Source: Pseudomonas fluorescens (GTDB lineage Bacteria; Pseudomonadota; Gammaproteobacteria; Pseudomonadales; Pseudomonadaceae). Taken from it: a stretch of DNA of 64,000 bases. Under the pieces are notes generated by a model. That model made no database searches. It was not told the DNA's origin and saw nothing but the letters and a program-made list of their open reading frames with translations. The stretch spans positions 58,328 to 122,327 of the forward strand of contig NZ_LACH01000047.1 in the NCBI RefSeq assembly GCF_000968015.1. The letters are read 5' to 3'. The position numbers and the translations under genes were made by a program. Of this stretch, positions 55,531 through 63,887 are shown piece by piece (within the stretch, counting starts at the first letter, position 1; each line of letters begins with the position of its first letter).

Positions 55531-56877
55531 ATGCACCCTTTACTGTCCAAAACCGCGGCCGCCCTGGTCGTTAGCGCACTGGCCCAAGGCGTCGCCCAGG
55601 CGGCGCTGTTTGCCGTCGACCCCGGCCCCTACGTGCCAGCCAACGGCTCGTTCGCCGGCTGGTATCAGGACACTCACGGTCGAACCCTCGAGCTTTGCCT
55701 GTCCAAGGCCGTCAGCTCGCGAGTGCCCAGCGCACCGGGCGCACCGACATACATGTGCAACTTGCTGCCGGCACCCGGGATCTTCGACGACGCGCAACCG
55801 CTCGTCTTCCCGACCAACTTCCCCGACGAAGCGTTCTGGTTCACCGGTGACGGCACCATCGTCGACGCAGCCCGAGGTATCGACCTGACCTATGTCAGCG
55901 CCGTTGAAGCCGCCTTCAGCGGTGGCGACCCAATCGAAGGTGACCAAATCAGCTTCGCCCGCATCCGCATACGTGTCGATGTACCGACTGCGGGCACCTA
56001 CGTCATTACCCACCCCTACGGCGTCGATGTCTTCAACGTCGACACCCCCGGACGTCGGGCGATCAACATGACCCGGGACATCGGCATCGGCGTGCCGAAA
56101 ACCTACGACGGTGCCCTCAAGGGCGATGTCGGGCCGTTCCTGCGCAGCGTCAATGGCCCCTACACCGAGACCAATCCGGTCACCGGTTCAGCCGAGCAAT
56201 TCGTCGGCGACCCGAACCTGGTGGAAGCCTTCACTGGAAGCCCTTTCAATACCAACTTCATCCGCATTGAAGGCCCCAACGGGCTGGATTTGCGCACTAC
56301 GGTGATGGCCATCTCCGGCAAGTTGGCGACAATGGCACGACCGACGCCAATGATCACCCAGCGCAGCACCTACTCGCGTAAACCCGGCGCCAGCGCTCCG
56401 GTGGCTCAGCAAGACGTGTTCGTCCTGGCCCCGCCGCCACCCGCCAAAGTGACGCTGGACAGCAACAACCCGGTGTTGAACCTTTCCGAGGCCAACACCA
56501 CCGGCAACTGGTATGCGCAGTCTTCGACCAACCCGAGCTTGCCGAGCACTTTGCAAGTGACTGCCGACAACCACCTGGCCATCGCTAGCAGCACGCCGAC
56601 CACCTTACCCATGCCCCTGACGGACCTGGTGGTGATTTCACGTGCCGAATACAGCCTCAGCACCGGGCAAATAACGGTCGTGGCCTCGACCAGCGACGAA
56701 ACTTCGCCACCGGTGCTCACTGCTACCTCTGGCACCGGTGTCGCCATTGGCGCCCTCAGTGGTGATGGCGCAGTGAAATCCCTGGCCACCGGCATCTCGC
56801 CGATACCACCCGCCAAGGTTCGAGTGACGTCATCCAATGGCGGCAGCGATACCGAAGAAGTGGTCATCGTGCAATGA
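55531..56877 (+). CDS. Exported protein of unknown function, short paralogue
   Basis: A 448-residue exported protein (signal 1-24, AQA-A). The first about 270 mature residues form a conserved domain shared with the next gene: AVDPGPYVPANGSFAGWYQD, MCNLLPAPGIFDD, FPDEAFWFTGD, DQISFARIRIRV, ITHPYGV and GPFLRSVNGPYTE. The C-terminal part is Thr/Ser/Pro-rich with beta-sandwich-like segments ending in SSNGGSDTEEVVI. I do not recognise a named family. It is the first gene behind a sigma-54 promoter, so it is probably outside the cell with the curlin proteins. Confidence 0.82.
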   Translation: MHPLLSKTAAALVVSALAQGVAQAALFAVDPGPYVPANGSFAGWYQDTHGRTLELCLSKAVSSRVPSAPGAPTYMCNLLPAPGIFDDAQPLVFPTNFPDEAFWFTGDGTIVDAARGIDLTYVSAVEAAFSGGDPIEGDQISFARIRIRVDVPTAGTYVITHPYGVDVFNVDTPGRRAINMTRDIGIGVPKTYDGALKGDVGPFLRSVNGPYTETNPVTGSAEQFVGDPNLVEAFTGSPFNTNFIRIEGPNGLDLRTTVMAISGKLATMARPTPMITQRSTYSRKPGASAPVAQQDVFVLAPPPPAKVTLDSNNPVLNLSEANTTGNWYAQSSTNPSLPSTLQVTADNHLAIASSTPTTLPMPLTDLVVISRAEYSLSTGQITVVASTSDETSPPVLTATSGTGVAIGALSGDGAVKSLATGISPIPPAKVRVTSSNGGSDTEEVVIVQ

Positions 56878-56912
56878 ACGCCCACATGCCCAGATCCTCA
56901 TCAGGAGGCATC

Positions 56913-59156
56913 ATGAACAATTGGCCACGCCTGGCGCTCAATGCACTGGGACTGACTCTATCGCTGTCCGGCAGTGCATTCGCGCAACTCGCTGCCGTCG
57001 ATCCCGGCCCTTATACCTTCGCTACCGGGAAATTCCCGATGTGGTATCAGGACAACAATCTACTGTCGATGGAACTGTGCCAGTCCCGGGCCACGAGTTC
57101 GCGAGTGCCGGCTGCCACGCCACCGGCCTACATGTGTACCCTGCTGCCGGCACCGGGCATTTTCGACGACACCCTGCCGATGGTGTTCCCGGATAACTGG
57201 CCAGACGAAGCCTTCTGGTTCCTCGCCGAGACCAACATTCCCAACAACGCCGCTGGCTATGGAATGGACGCCTACGTGGCCGGGATAGAAGCCGCTTTTG
57301 CCGGCGGGAATCCTCTCGATGGCGATCAAATCAGCTTTGCGCGGATTCGAATGCGGATCAACGTGCCCGTCGCCGGGACCTACACCATTACTCACCCTTA
57401 TGGCGTGGAAACGGTCAATGTCACCACACCCGGTCGTCGTGCAATCAACATCACCAGAGACATCGGCGTAGGTGCGGCAGGGAATTTCAGCGGGGCACTT
57501 ACCGGTGCTATCGGGCCATTCCTGCGCAGCGTCAACGGCCCCTACACCGAAGTGAACCCGGACACCGGCGCAATCGAAACCTTCGTCGGCGACCCGAACC
57601 TCACCGAACAAGTCACCGGCAGCCCCAACAACACCAACTTTGTGCGCATCCAGGGCCCGGCCGGGACGATCCAGAGCAACCTGTTCACGCTGGCCGGTAA
57701 AGTCCTCGACAATCGTGCGCAAACCCATGTCGACCTTAGCCGTGCAACCTACCGTCGCACCGCCTCGGGCACCGGTACCAGCACCCGGGTCGAAATCTTT
57801 GGCAAAGCGGACAACAGCTCTACATTGTGCTTTCGCGAGACCCTCGCCCTTGTGCCAGGCCCACCGCCTACGCCATGCCTGACCAATATGGTGGGTGACG
57901 GCACCGGGTTGTACTTCGGCCAACGCCTGCTCAGCGGCCCCGTGCCTCCGGTCGTGGTGCTCACCGCCACCAACCCGGCCGGCACCACCCGCCCTACGGC
58001 AGTCTCGAGCAAGCTCGTTGACCTGGTGAAAATCCAGACCGCTCGCTACAACTGGAGCAATCACAGCCTGCTGATCGAGGCCACGTCCACTGACGAAGTG
58101 GCGGTGCCAGACATGGTCGCGCAGGGTTACGGACGTCTGTCGAAAACCGGCACCCTGCAAAAAATCACCGTCGCCGATCTCTCCCAGCCACCCGCCACTG
58201 TGACGGTCAAATCCGCCGCGGGCGGCAGCGATACCGAGCCCGTCGTGGTCGTCGGTACTGCACCGGACACCGGCGAGAACCAGGTGCCACTGTCCGTGGC
58301 CGACACCGGCAGCACCAGCTTCGGCGTGCCCATCACCCTCAACCTGCTGGCCAACGACAGCGACCCGGACGGCAACACGCCGCTGAGCATCACCGCGCTG
58401 ACCCAACCGGCCGCTGGCCAAGGCACCGTGGCGATGAGTGGCACCACTGCGGTGGTCTACACCCCGCCCGCCGTGGTCACTGTGCCGTTAACCACGACCT
58501 TTACCTACAAGGCTCAAGACATCAAAGGCCTGGCTTCGACTACCCCAGCGACCGTGACCATCACCGTGGCGCCTAACCGGCCACCGGTGGCAGTCGCCGA
58601 CGCCGTCGCGACACTGGGCGTGGCGATACCGATCAACGTGTTGGCCAATGACACCGATCCGGAAGGCAACGTGCCGTTGGCGGTCGCCAGCCTGACCCAA
58701 CCTGCGGCCGGCCGAGGCACAGTCAGCAGCAATGGCACGGTGATCACCTACACCCCACCGGCCACGGTCACGACGGCCTTCACCACGACCTTCACCTACA
58801 TCGCCCGGGACAGCTTCGGCGCCCTGTCGACACCGGCCACGGTCACCGTGCAAGTCTCGCCAAGGCCTGCTGCGGAAACCTTCACGGTGACCACGGCGAC
58901 GGTCTCGGCTCGCTCCAATAACCGCTTCACCTGGGACTTTGCAGGAACCTCATCGGTGGTCACCGGCAACACCATCACCATCAGGGTTTCCACCCCGACC
59001 GGGCTGGCAACGCTGGGCACCACCACGGTACCGGCGACCGGTCGCTGGAGGCTGACGGTGAACAACACCACTACGGTGATTCCATCGGCGAACCCGACTG
59101 CCACCATCACCTCGTCCCAAGGCACCGTGCGCACGGTCTCGGTGACCTCGAACTGA
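56913..59156 (+). CDS. Exported paralogue with two Ig/cadherin-like repeats
   Basis: A 747-residue exported protein (signal 1-25, AFA-Q). It repeats the conserved domain of the preceding gene (PGPYTFATGKFPMWYQD to GPFLRSVNGPYTE), then a linker ending AAGGSDTEPVVV. Two tandem Big_9/cadherin-like repeats follow (about 460-570 and 570-665; each with NLLANDSDPDGN- or NVLANDTDPEGN-type calcium-site motifs and a QPAAG-x-GTV turn), plus a final beta domain. Such repeats are typical of large adhesins and surface enzymes. ATG 56913 has a perfect AGGAGG site; an in-frame ATG at 56874 overlaps the previous stop. Confidence 0.83.
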   Translation: MNNWPRLALNALGLTLSLSGSAFAQLAAVDPGPYTFATGKFPMWYQDNNLLSMELCQSRATSSRVPAATPPAYMCTLLPAPGIFDDTLPMVFPDNWPDEAFWFLAETNIPNNAAGYGMDAYVAGIEAAFAGGNPLDGDQISFARIRMRINVPVAGTYTITHPYGVETVNVTTPGRRAINITRDIGVGAAGNFSGALTGAIGPFLRSVNGPYTEVNPDTGAIETFVGDPNLTEQVTGSPNNTNFVRIQGPAGTIQSNLFTLAGKVLDNRAQTHVDLSRATYRRTASGTGTSTRVEIFGKADNSSTLCFRETLALVPGPPPTPCLTNMVGDGTGLYFGQRLLSGPVPPVVVLTATNPAGTTRPTAVSSKLVDLVKIQTARYNWSNHSLLIEATSTDEVAVPDMVAQGYGRLSKTGTLQKITVADLSQPPATVTVKSAAGGSDTEPVVVVGTAPDTGENQVPLSVADTGSTSFGVPITLNLLANDSDPDGNTPLSITALTQPAAGQGTVAMSGTTAVVYTPPAVVTVPLTTTFTYKAQDIKGLASTTPATVTITVAPNRPPVAVADAVATLGVAIPINVLANDTDPEGNVPLAVASLTQPAAGRGTVSSNGTVITYTPPATVTTAFTTTFTYIARDSFGALSTPATVTVQVSPRPAAETFTVTTATVSARSNNRFTWDFAGTSSVVTGNTITIRVSTPTGLATLGTTTVPATGRWRLTVNNTTTVIPSANPTATITSSQGTVRTVSVTSN

Positions 59157-59162
59157 GCCCTC

Positions 59163-59191
59163 GCCCCACCCGCCGATTCGGTGGGTGGGGC
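59163..59191 (+). terminator. Hairpin between the large secreted gene and the curlin genes
   Basis: A perfect 9-bp stem GCCCCACCC/GGGTGGGGC with an 11-nt loop directly after the stop. No U run follows, so it is more likely an attenuator or mRNA-stability element that sets different levels for upstream and downstream genes. Confidence 0.5.
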
Positions 59192-59216
59192 TGGCCTCTT
59201 CCCAAAGGACACAGCC

Positions 59217-59678
59217 ATGAAAACCTCGACCGCGGCCCTGCTCTGCCTGCTTCTGCTTTGCAGCAGTGCGGGCGTGCGCGCCGATGACTTGATGGAAAAC
59301 GATGACTTGGGTCCCGGTAGCGACCTCGGCGAGTTACCACCACCGATTGGCCAGCAGGCACTGATCGATCAGAACGGCCAGGCCAACGTTGCGCTGCTGC
59401 AACAGAACGGCCAGTCGCTGCTCGGTCGCATCGTCCAGTCGGGCAGTAATCAGGAAGCCTACATCCTGCAACAAGGCAGCGACCTGATGGCAATGATCAC
59501 TCAGCAAGGTTCCGGCAACGCCGCCTCGATCACCCAGACCGGCAGCCACAACCGCGCGCAGATTTCCCAGAACGGCAACAACAACGACGCCAGCATCGAC
59601 CAGGCCGGCACGGGGCTTTCAAGCGCCGTGACCCAGTCTGGAAACGGCATGAGCGTTTCGGTCAAACAATCCCGCTAA
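59217..59678 (+). CDS. Curlin-repeat protein, minor (CsgB-like)
   Basis: A 153-residue exported protein (signal 1-22, VRA-D). After a short acidic segment it has about five imperfect repeats of the curlin pattern Q-x-G-x-x-N-x-A (QNGQANVALLQ, QSGSNQEAYIL, QQGSGNAASI, QTGSHNRAQIS, QNGNNNDASID). Length and repeat number equal CsgA/CsgB subunits. The short size suggests the nucleator. The ATG at 59217 has AAAGGACAC. No csgD, E, F or G gene is adjacent. Confidence 0.85.
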   Translation: MKTSTAALLCLLLLCSSAGVRADDLMENDDLGPGSDLGELPPPIGQQALIDQNGQANVALLQQNGQSLLGRIVQSGSNQEAYILQQGSDLMAMITQQGSGNAASITQTGSHNRAQISQNGNNNDASIDQAGTGLSSAVTQSGNGMSVSVKQSR

Positions 59679-59705
59679 AGCACTGCACCACATGGAGGTT
59701 TCATC

Positions 59706-61085
59706 ATGTTCAAACTGACGCCCCTCACCGCCACCATCCTGGTCCTGATCAGTGCCCAGGCGATGGCCGACGACAGCGTTTCCACCCAGGACCAGGTCGG
59801 TACCGCCAACATCGCCGACGTGAAACAGACCGCGGCCCCGTACAGCACCGCCACCCAACAACAACTCGGCGAGGGCAACGATGCCGCCGCGGTGCAAGAC
59901 AACGCCACCGGCACCATCACTCAGGATCAACTCGGCGACTACAACGCCGGTTACGCCGAGCAACTGTTCGAAAACGGCGACACCATCACCCAGCAACAGG
60001 TGGGCAGCTCCAACACCAGCCATGCCAGCCAGTCGATAGGCGTGGGCGGCAACGAAGCGCTGCAACAACAGCACGGCAGCGGCAACTTCTCGTTCATTTA
60101 TCAGGACACGCAGGAAGGCACCCAAGCTCAAACCTTCCAGTTTGGTGACAGCAACGAGGCCAATATCGAACAGATCCAACTGGGCACTGCCAACAACGCA
60201 GTGATCATCCAGTACGGCACCACCAACTACGCCACCGCCGAACAAATCGCCCACATGGGTGGCCAGATCAACCTCAACCAGTCGGGCGAAGGCAACTACG
60301 CCTATGGCGACCAGCGCGATGGTAACGGCGGCACCGTGAACATCAACCAGTTCGGTGACTTCAACGGCGCCGAAGTCTGGCAAGGCGGGCAAACCGCCAG
60401 CGAGGCCACCGTCAACCAGTACGGGCAAACCAACGAGACCGTGGTCGACCAGAGCTTCGGCGAAAACAACAACGCCCAGGTGCTGCAAGTCGGCGACCTC
60501 AACGCGATCTACGCCGACCAGTTCGATTCCATCGGCTCGGTCCTGGCGCTGTACCAGCAAGGCACCGGCAACGTGCACTTCACCTATCAAAGCGGCGACA
60601 GCCATGTGCTGAACGCTACCTCCGTGGGCACTGAAAACAAGGTCTACGCCAGCGACTGGAAAGGCCCGCAAAAGGGTGGCCAGTTCGGCAGCAACCAACG
60701 TGCAACCGTCTACCAGAACGGCACCAACAACACCGCCAGCTTCAAACAGGACGGCATCGGCCACGTGATGACCACTAACCAGACCGGCTACGGCAACAAA
60801 ACCACCGTCACCCAGGCCGAAAACTACAACGAGCTGTACTTCGACCAGAACGGCAGCGACAACATCCTCATCGCCGACCAGCGCGGCACCTCCAACCTGG
60901 CCCAGGGCAGCAGCAACGGTGTCGGCAACACCACCAACTTCGACCAGTCCGGCACCCTGAACGTGGCCTACGTCACTCAGGGCGGCACCGGCAACATTGC
61001 CACTGTCACTCAGAGTGGCATGACCCAGACTGCCACCGTGCAGCAGATGGGTACTGACAACAAGGCGACTGTGCTGCAGCAATAA
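59706..61085 (+). CDS. Curlin-repeat protein, large
   Basis: A 459-residue exported protein (signal 1-20, AMA-DD) made almost wholly of curlin-like repeats (about 20 units, such as QDQVGTANIADVKQ, QVGSSNTSHASQS, QNGTNNTASFKQ, QSGTLNVAYVTQ). This is about three times the usual CsgA length and implies a long beta-solenoid/amyloid fibre subunit. It is the last gene of the sigma-54 operon and ends before a strong terminator. The ATG has a GGAGG site. Confidence 0.87.
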   Translation: MFKLTPLTATILVLISAQAMADDSVSTQDQVGTANIADVKQTAAPYSTATQQQLGEGNDAAAVQDNATGTITQDQLGDYNAGYAEQLFENGDTITQQQVGSSNTSHASQSIGVGGNEALQQQHGSGNFSFIYQDTQEGTQAQTFQFGDSNEANIEQIQLGTANNAVIIQYGTTNYATAEQIAHMGGQINLNQSGEGNYAYGDQRDGNGGTVNINQFGDFNGAEVWQGGQTASEATVNQYGQTNETVVDQSFGENNNAQVLQVGDLNAIYADQFDSIGSVLALYQQGTGNVHFTYQSGDSHVLNATSVGTENKVYASDWKGPQKGGQFGSNQRATVYQNGTNNTASFKQDGIGHVMTTNQTGYGNKTTVTQAENYNELYFDQNGSDNILIADQRGTSNLAQGSSNGVGNTTNFDQSGTLNVAYVTQGGTGNIATVTQSGMTQTATVQQMGTDNKATVLQQ

Positions 61086-61093
61086 TCGCGCTG

Positions 61094-61130
61094 AAAAAAA
61101 ACCGCGGCCCTTGGAGGTCGCGGTTTTTTT
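61094..61130 (+). terminator. Intrinsic terminator of the curlin operon
   Basis: AAAAAAACCGCG and CGCGGTTTTTTT form a strong stem around a 12-nt loop, eight bases past the stop of the large curlin gene. Confidence 0.9.
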
Positions 61131-61271
61131 GTCAGGCCCGGTTGATCGTTCCCATGCTCTGCGTGGGAATGCATCCCGTGACGCTCTGCGTCACATTCAG
61201 AAGCGGAACGCGGAGCGTCCCTGGCTCCTTTGGAAAATAGCGCCACCAGAACCTGTCGCTAAACAAGTAAG

Positions 61272-61347
61272 GGTGGCGGCTGTATGCAGGTTAGCGAACC
61301 GGCCAAAGGCACCCGGTAGACCCGAAGATCTCCCGCATACAGCCACC
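61272..61347. ncRNA. Candidate structured element (bulged long-arm hairpin)
   Basis: GGTGGCGGCTGTATGC (61272-61287) pairs with GCATACAGCCACC (61335-61347) with a 3-nt bulge. The enclosed 47 nt contain CGAACCGG, CACCCGGTAGACCC and AGATCTCCC, able to form inner stems. It looks like a conserved structured DNA or RNA element rather than a REP. I cannot assign it to a known family or choose a strand. Confidence 0.35.
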
Positions 61348-61585
61348 ATAACGTAATTGCAGACATCAAAAGTCTGCAAGAAAGTCTGGAGCACTGATGC
61401 ACTTTGGATAGTCCGGGCAACTAAACCCGGCCGCTGAATTCAGCGGCCCGGAAACGATAAAGACCAGGTAAAAAGCGCACAAGCCGGCGGATTCTGGCGT
61501 AGTCGCAGCGGCGCAAGGATCTCTAGCTTTCAGGAAGTAACGCTAAACGCCATTAAACACGCCCCTCGAATCAGCGCATATTCCC

Positions 61586-61675
61586 TGTGGGAGCGAGTCT
61601 GCTCGCGATTGCGGTGTGTCATTCAACATTGATGTCAGCTGACCCATTGTCATCGCGAGCAAGCTCGCTCCCACA
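61586..61675. repeat. REP pair, with a third unit downstream
   Basis: Units 61586-61608 and 61653-61675 face each other. A further variant unit (TGTGGGAGCGTGGCTTGCCC) stands at 61751-61774. They fill the space upstream of the effector gene. Confidence 0.8.
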
Positions 61676-61932
61676 GGGGATTGAGTACGTAGGGGAACAA
61701 CTGTTCGGCTGTCAGGCCGTCTCGCGTGTTTTTGCACGACGCCGATCAACTGTGGGAGCGTGGCTTGCCCGCGATTGGCCCTGTCATTCAACCAGTAACC
61801 CGCTAACAAACCACCTTCCCCCAAACACCGAAAAAAATTCGGACTTCCCCTACAAGCCAAACAGAATCCCCCGGCATCCACTCCAGAGCCCGATCGCCAA
61901 AGTGCCCCGTTTCCAAGGACCGGGCACAAAGC

Positions 61933-63258
61933 GTGACCAAACTCATCCCCCAACACCAACTCGCCGGCCAGAGCGGCCAAGTACTCGACAGCCATCAAGC
62001 TGCCGATGCTCTTCGTCAGGCCCTGAACTACCCATACAACTTACAAGGCTTCGACGACCTGCTGAATGCCGTGGGTGCCAACCGCTCCAACTACATGCAG
62101 GCTGCCCACCAGCAAAAACTGATCAACGCCGTGAGCAACGGTGATTGGGTAATGGTCACCCCTCACGCCAATCCAGATAACGGTGGCGCTTCATGGAACG
62201 GTTTCAAGAACAACCCCGAGCCACCACCGGCTCAACATCTGGTCGAAGATCACGCCTTCACGCAGCCCAAACCGGCGGAGTCCGGATTTCACATAATTGA
62301 AAAGCCCATGAGCCTTGAGGCGCTGGAACGCTCGCTATACGAGAGTTCGCCAAGTCATGCGCTACGTCGCGAATTTCGTTCGCTCAATCGCCATCTGGGT
62401 GAACACGTGAAACCGGGGCAAATGGTGATCTTCAGCGATTCACGGCATTACATGTGCCGGCGTGAAGAGGCACAGATGATGATCGCTGCCGAGAAGGTCA
62501 ACGAGGCGCTCAAGGATCTGAGTGATGAAGAGGCTTCGTTTATGGTTGAGCATCATGAGGTTATAGAGCCGTTTCTGGAGGTGTCGGCGGGATCATTGGG
62601 TGTGGCGTCGTTCATGATTGGGCAGCATCTGGAGGGCTTGAAAAATGCCCTCAAAGAACTGGAGGAGCTGCATCAGCAACAATATCGCCAGTACCGCAAT
62701 CTGCATTCGCCAGAGTTTTTTTCCAAACGTAAACGACTTATGGCGAAGCTTGATGCCAGCCTTGGGTCACTCGTACGCAAAGGCACTGGCATTGCGGATC
62801 ACCCGAAACTCAAGCGAGCCTTGGGATTATCAACTCGCAGAACGATTCATCGTTGGGACAAGGCTGGGGCACCAACACAGTTGCCTGGGTACGCAACGAA
62901 CATTGAGGGTGTCTCACGAGCGGCAAAATTTATGAAAGCTGTTGGTTATGTCGGGATTGGTCTGCAGTTAGGCGCATCCAGTTTAAAAATTCATGAGGTA
63001 TGCACTACTGGTCGCGAGGATGAATGCAAGCAAATGAAATTTGTTGAGGGCGCAAAAATGGTGGGCGGTACAGCCGGAGCTGTCGCCGGGGGTGCAGCAG
63101 GCTCGAAAACAGGCACCGCTGTGTGTGCAAAAGTAAAAGGACTCGGAAAACTCGTTTGTGTACTCGTTGCCGGCGCGGTAGGCGCCACCGGAACCGGAAC
63201 GCTGATGACCGACGGCAGCGAACTGACTGGGCAAGAACTCTATGAGCATTCTGAATAA
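61933..63258 (+). CDS. Putative membrane-active effector with glycine-zipper C terminus
   Basis: A 441-residue protein without a signal peptide. The N-terminal 250 residues are soluble and partly coiled (EGLKNALKELEELHQQQYRQYRN, about 238-260). A basic region follows, then a C-terminal hydrophobic part (about 330-430) with a small-residue zipper (GGTAGAVAGGAAGSKTG) and a second span (VCVLVAGAVGATGTGTL). That layout resembles type VI or contact-dependent toxins that insert into membranes. The immunity-like membrane gene overlaps its stop (TAATG). The start is a GTG at 61933 with AAGGA rather far upstream; no good internal ATG exists. No family was recognised. Confidence 0.7.
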   Translation: MTKLIPQHQLAGQSGQVLDSHQAADALRQALNYPYNLQGFDDLLNAVGANRSNYMQAAHQQKLINAVSNGDWVMVTPHANPDNGGASWNGFKNNPEPPPAQHLVEDHAFTQPKPAESGFHIIEKPMSLEALERSLYESSPSHALRREFRSLNRHLGEHVKPGQMVIFSDSRHYMCRREEAQMMIAAEKVNEALKDLSDEEASFMVEHHEVIEPFLEVSAGSLGVASFMIGQHLEGLKNALKELEELHQQQYRQYRNLHSPEFFSKRKRLMAKLDASLGSLVRKGTGIADHPKLKRALGLSTRRTIHRWDKAGAPTQLPGYATNIEGVSRAAKFMKAVGYVGIGLQLGASSLKIHEVCTTGREDECKQMKFVEGAKMVGGTAGAVAGGAAGSKTGTAVCAKVKGLGKLVCVLVAGAVGATGTGTLMTDGSELTGQELYEHSE

Positions 63259-63641
63259 TGGAACTCACTAGAACAACACTTGCCTGGGTCTGGGGAGCGC
63301 TAATCCTTCTGAGCCTTTTCGACGTAGCTATCATTTTTTATGCTGCTCACACAAAACTCGAAGCGCTGGAAAAGCATTTTAAACAACTGGATTCCATATG
63401 CGTCAACCGCCTCACGTGGGGCACGGGGCATCATGGAAGAATTTTTCGTCTGGCCGCAATCAGCGCTTTAATCTCGTCTAAAAAAATTCAGCGCCAGGAA
63501 CCCTTATCAGTTGAAGACGTGAAACGGTTGCCTATAAGGCTTAAGCGCTGGGCAGCGTATCCATTTCATATTGCCTATTTCATTACAGGGGCGGTGGTGG
63601 TTCTTTGGTTATATGGGAAATACACCGGCCTACTCAAATGA
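63258..63641 (+). CDS. Small membrane protein, putative immunity to the upstream effector
   Basis: A 127-residue protein with two transmembrane helices (about 9-30, VWGALILLSLFDVAIIFYAA, and 101-120) and a basic cytoplasmic loop between. Translational coupling to the effector gene by TAATG overlap and its membrane location fit protection against a membrane-acting toxin. Not recognised by family. Confidence 0.68.
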   Translation: MELTRTTLAWVWGALILLSLFDVAIIFYAAHTKLEALEKHFKQLDSICVNRLTWGTGHHGRIFRLAAISALISSKKIQRQEPLSVEDVKRLPIRLKRWAAYPFHIAYFITGAVVVLWLYGKYTGLLK

Positions 63642-63768
63642 AAAACCAGCAGCTAACTCTACGACCCAATACGAGTTCCTGAGATTTACTGCCTGTTCAT
63701 TCTTCGGTTTGGTAGCGCTTTGGCCGCTGGGGAAGGCCACTGGGTTACTGGGCGTATACCCTGTGTGA
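63613..63768 (+). CDS. Possible 51-residue membrane peptide overlapping the immunity gene
   Basis: ATG 63613 opens a 51-codon frame (MGNTPAYSNEKP to GLLGVYPV) that overlaps the last 29 bases of the previous gene and contains one hydrophobic segment (FTACSFFGLVALWPLG). No clear ribosome binding site is seen. Overlap and composition make it a plausible third member of the operon; chance cannot be excluded. Confidence 0.4.
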   Translation: MGNTPAYSNEKPAANSTTQYEFLRFTACSFFGLVALWPLGKATGLLGVYPV

Positions 63769-63786
63769 GATAGGTCGGCTATCAGG

Positions 63787-63887
63787 CCGCCATCGCAGGC
63801 AAGCCAGCTCCCACAGTTGAACCGAGTACATCTGTAAGAAACAGGTCGACTGTCAAGCCGCCATCGCGAGCAAGCTCGCTCCCACAA
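63787..63887. repeat. Two direct REP-containing units at the right edge
   Basis: AGGTCGGCTATCAGGCCGCC at 63772 onward and AGGTCGACTGTCAAGCCGCC at 63843 onward begin two direct repeats. Each runs into a REP unit (AAGCCAGCTCCCACA and AAGCTCGCTCCCACA). No gene is supported from here to the end of the window. Confidence 0.7.

Larger units (their letters stand above)
61131..61932. other. Gene-free, repeat-rich stretch
   Basis: About 800 bases without a supported gene. It begins with the widespread Pseudomonas repeat containing GCTCTGCGTGGGAATGCATC (about 61146-61220). A bulged hairpin element follows at 61272-61347, then nested palindromes (CCGGGCAACTAAACCCGG at 61413-61430, CCGCTGAATTCAGCGG at 61431-61446), and three REP units at 61586-61774. 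The short reverse-strand ORF through 61197-61394 is not convincing. Confidence 0.6.

Noticed and set aside
61197..61394. 65-residue reverse ORF across the bulged hairpin
   Set aside because: It is the translation of a repeat/structured element and has no ribosome binding site.
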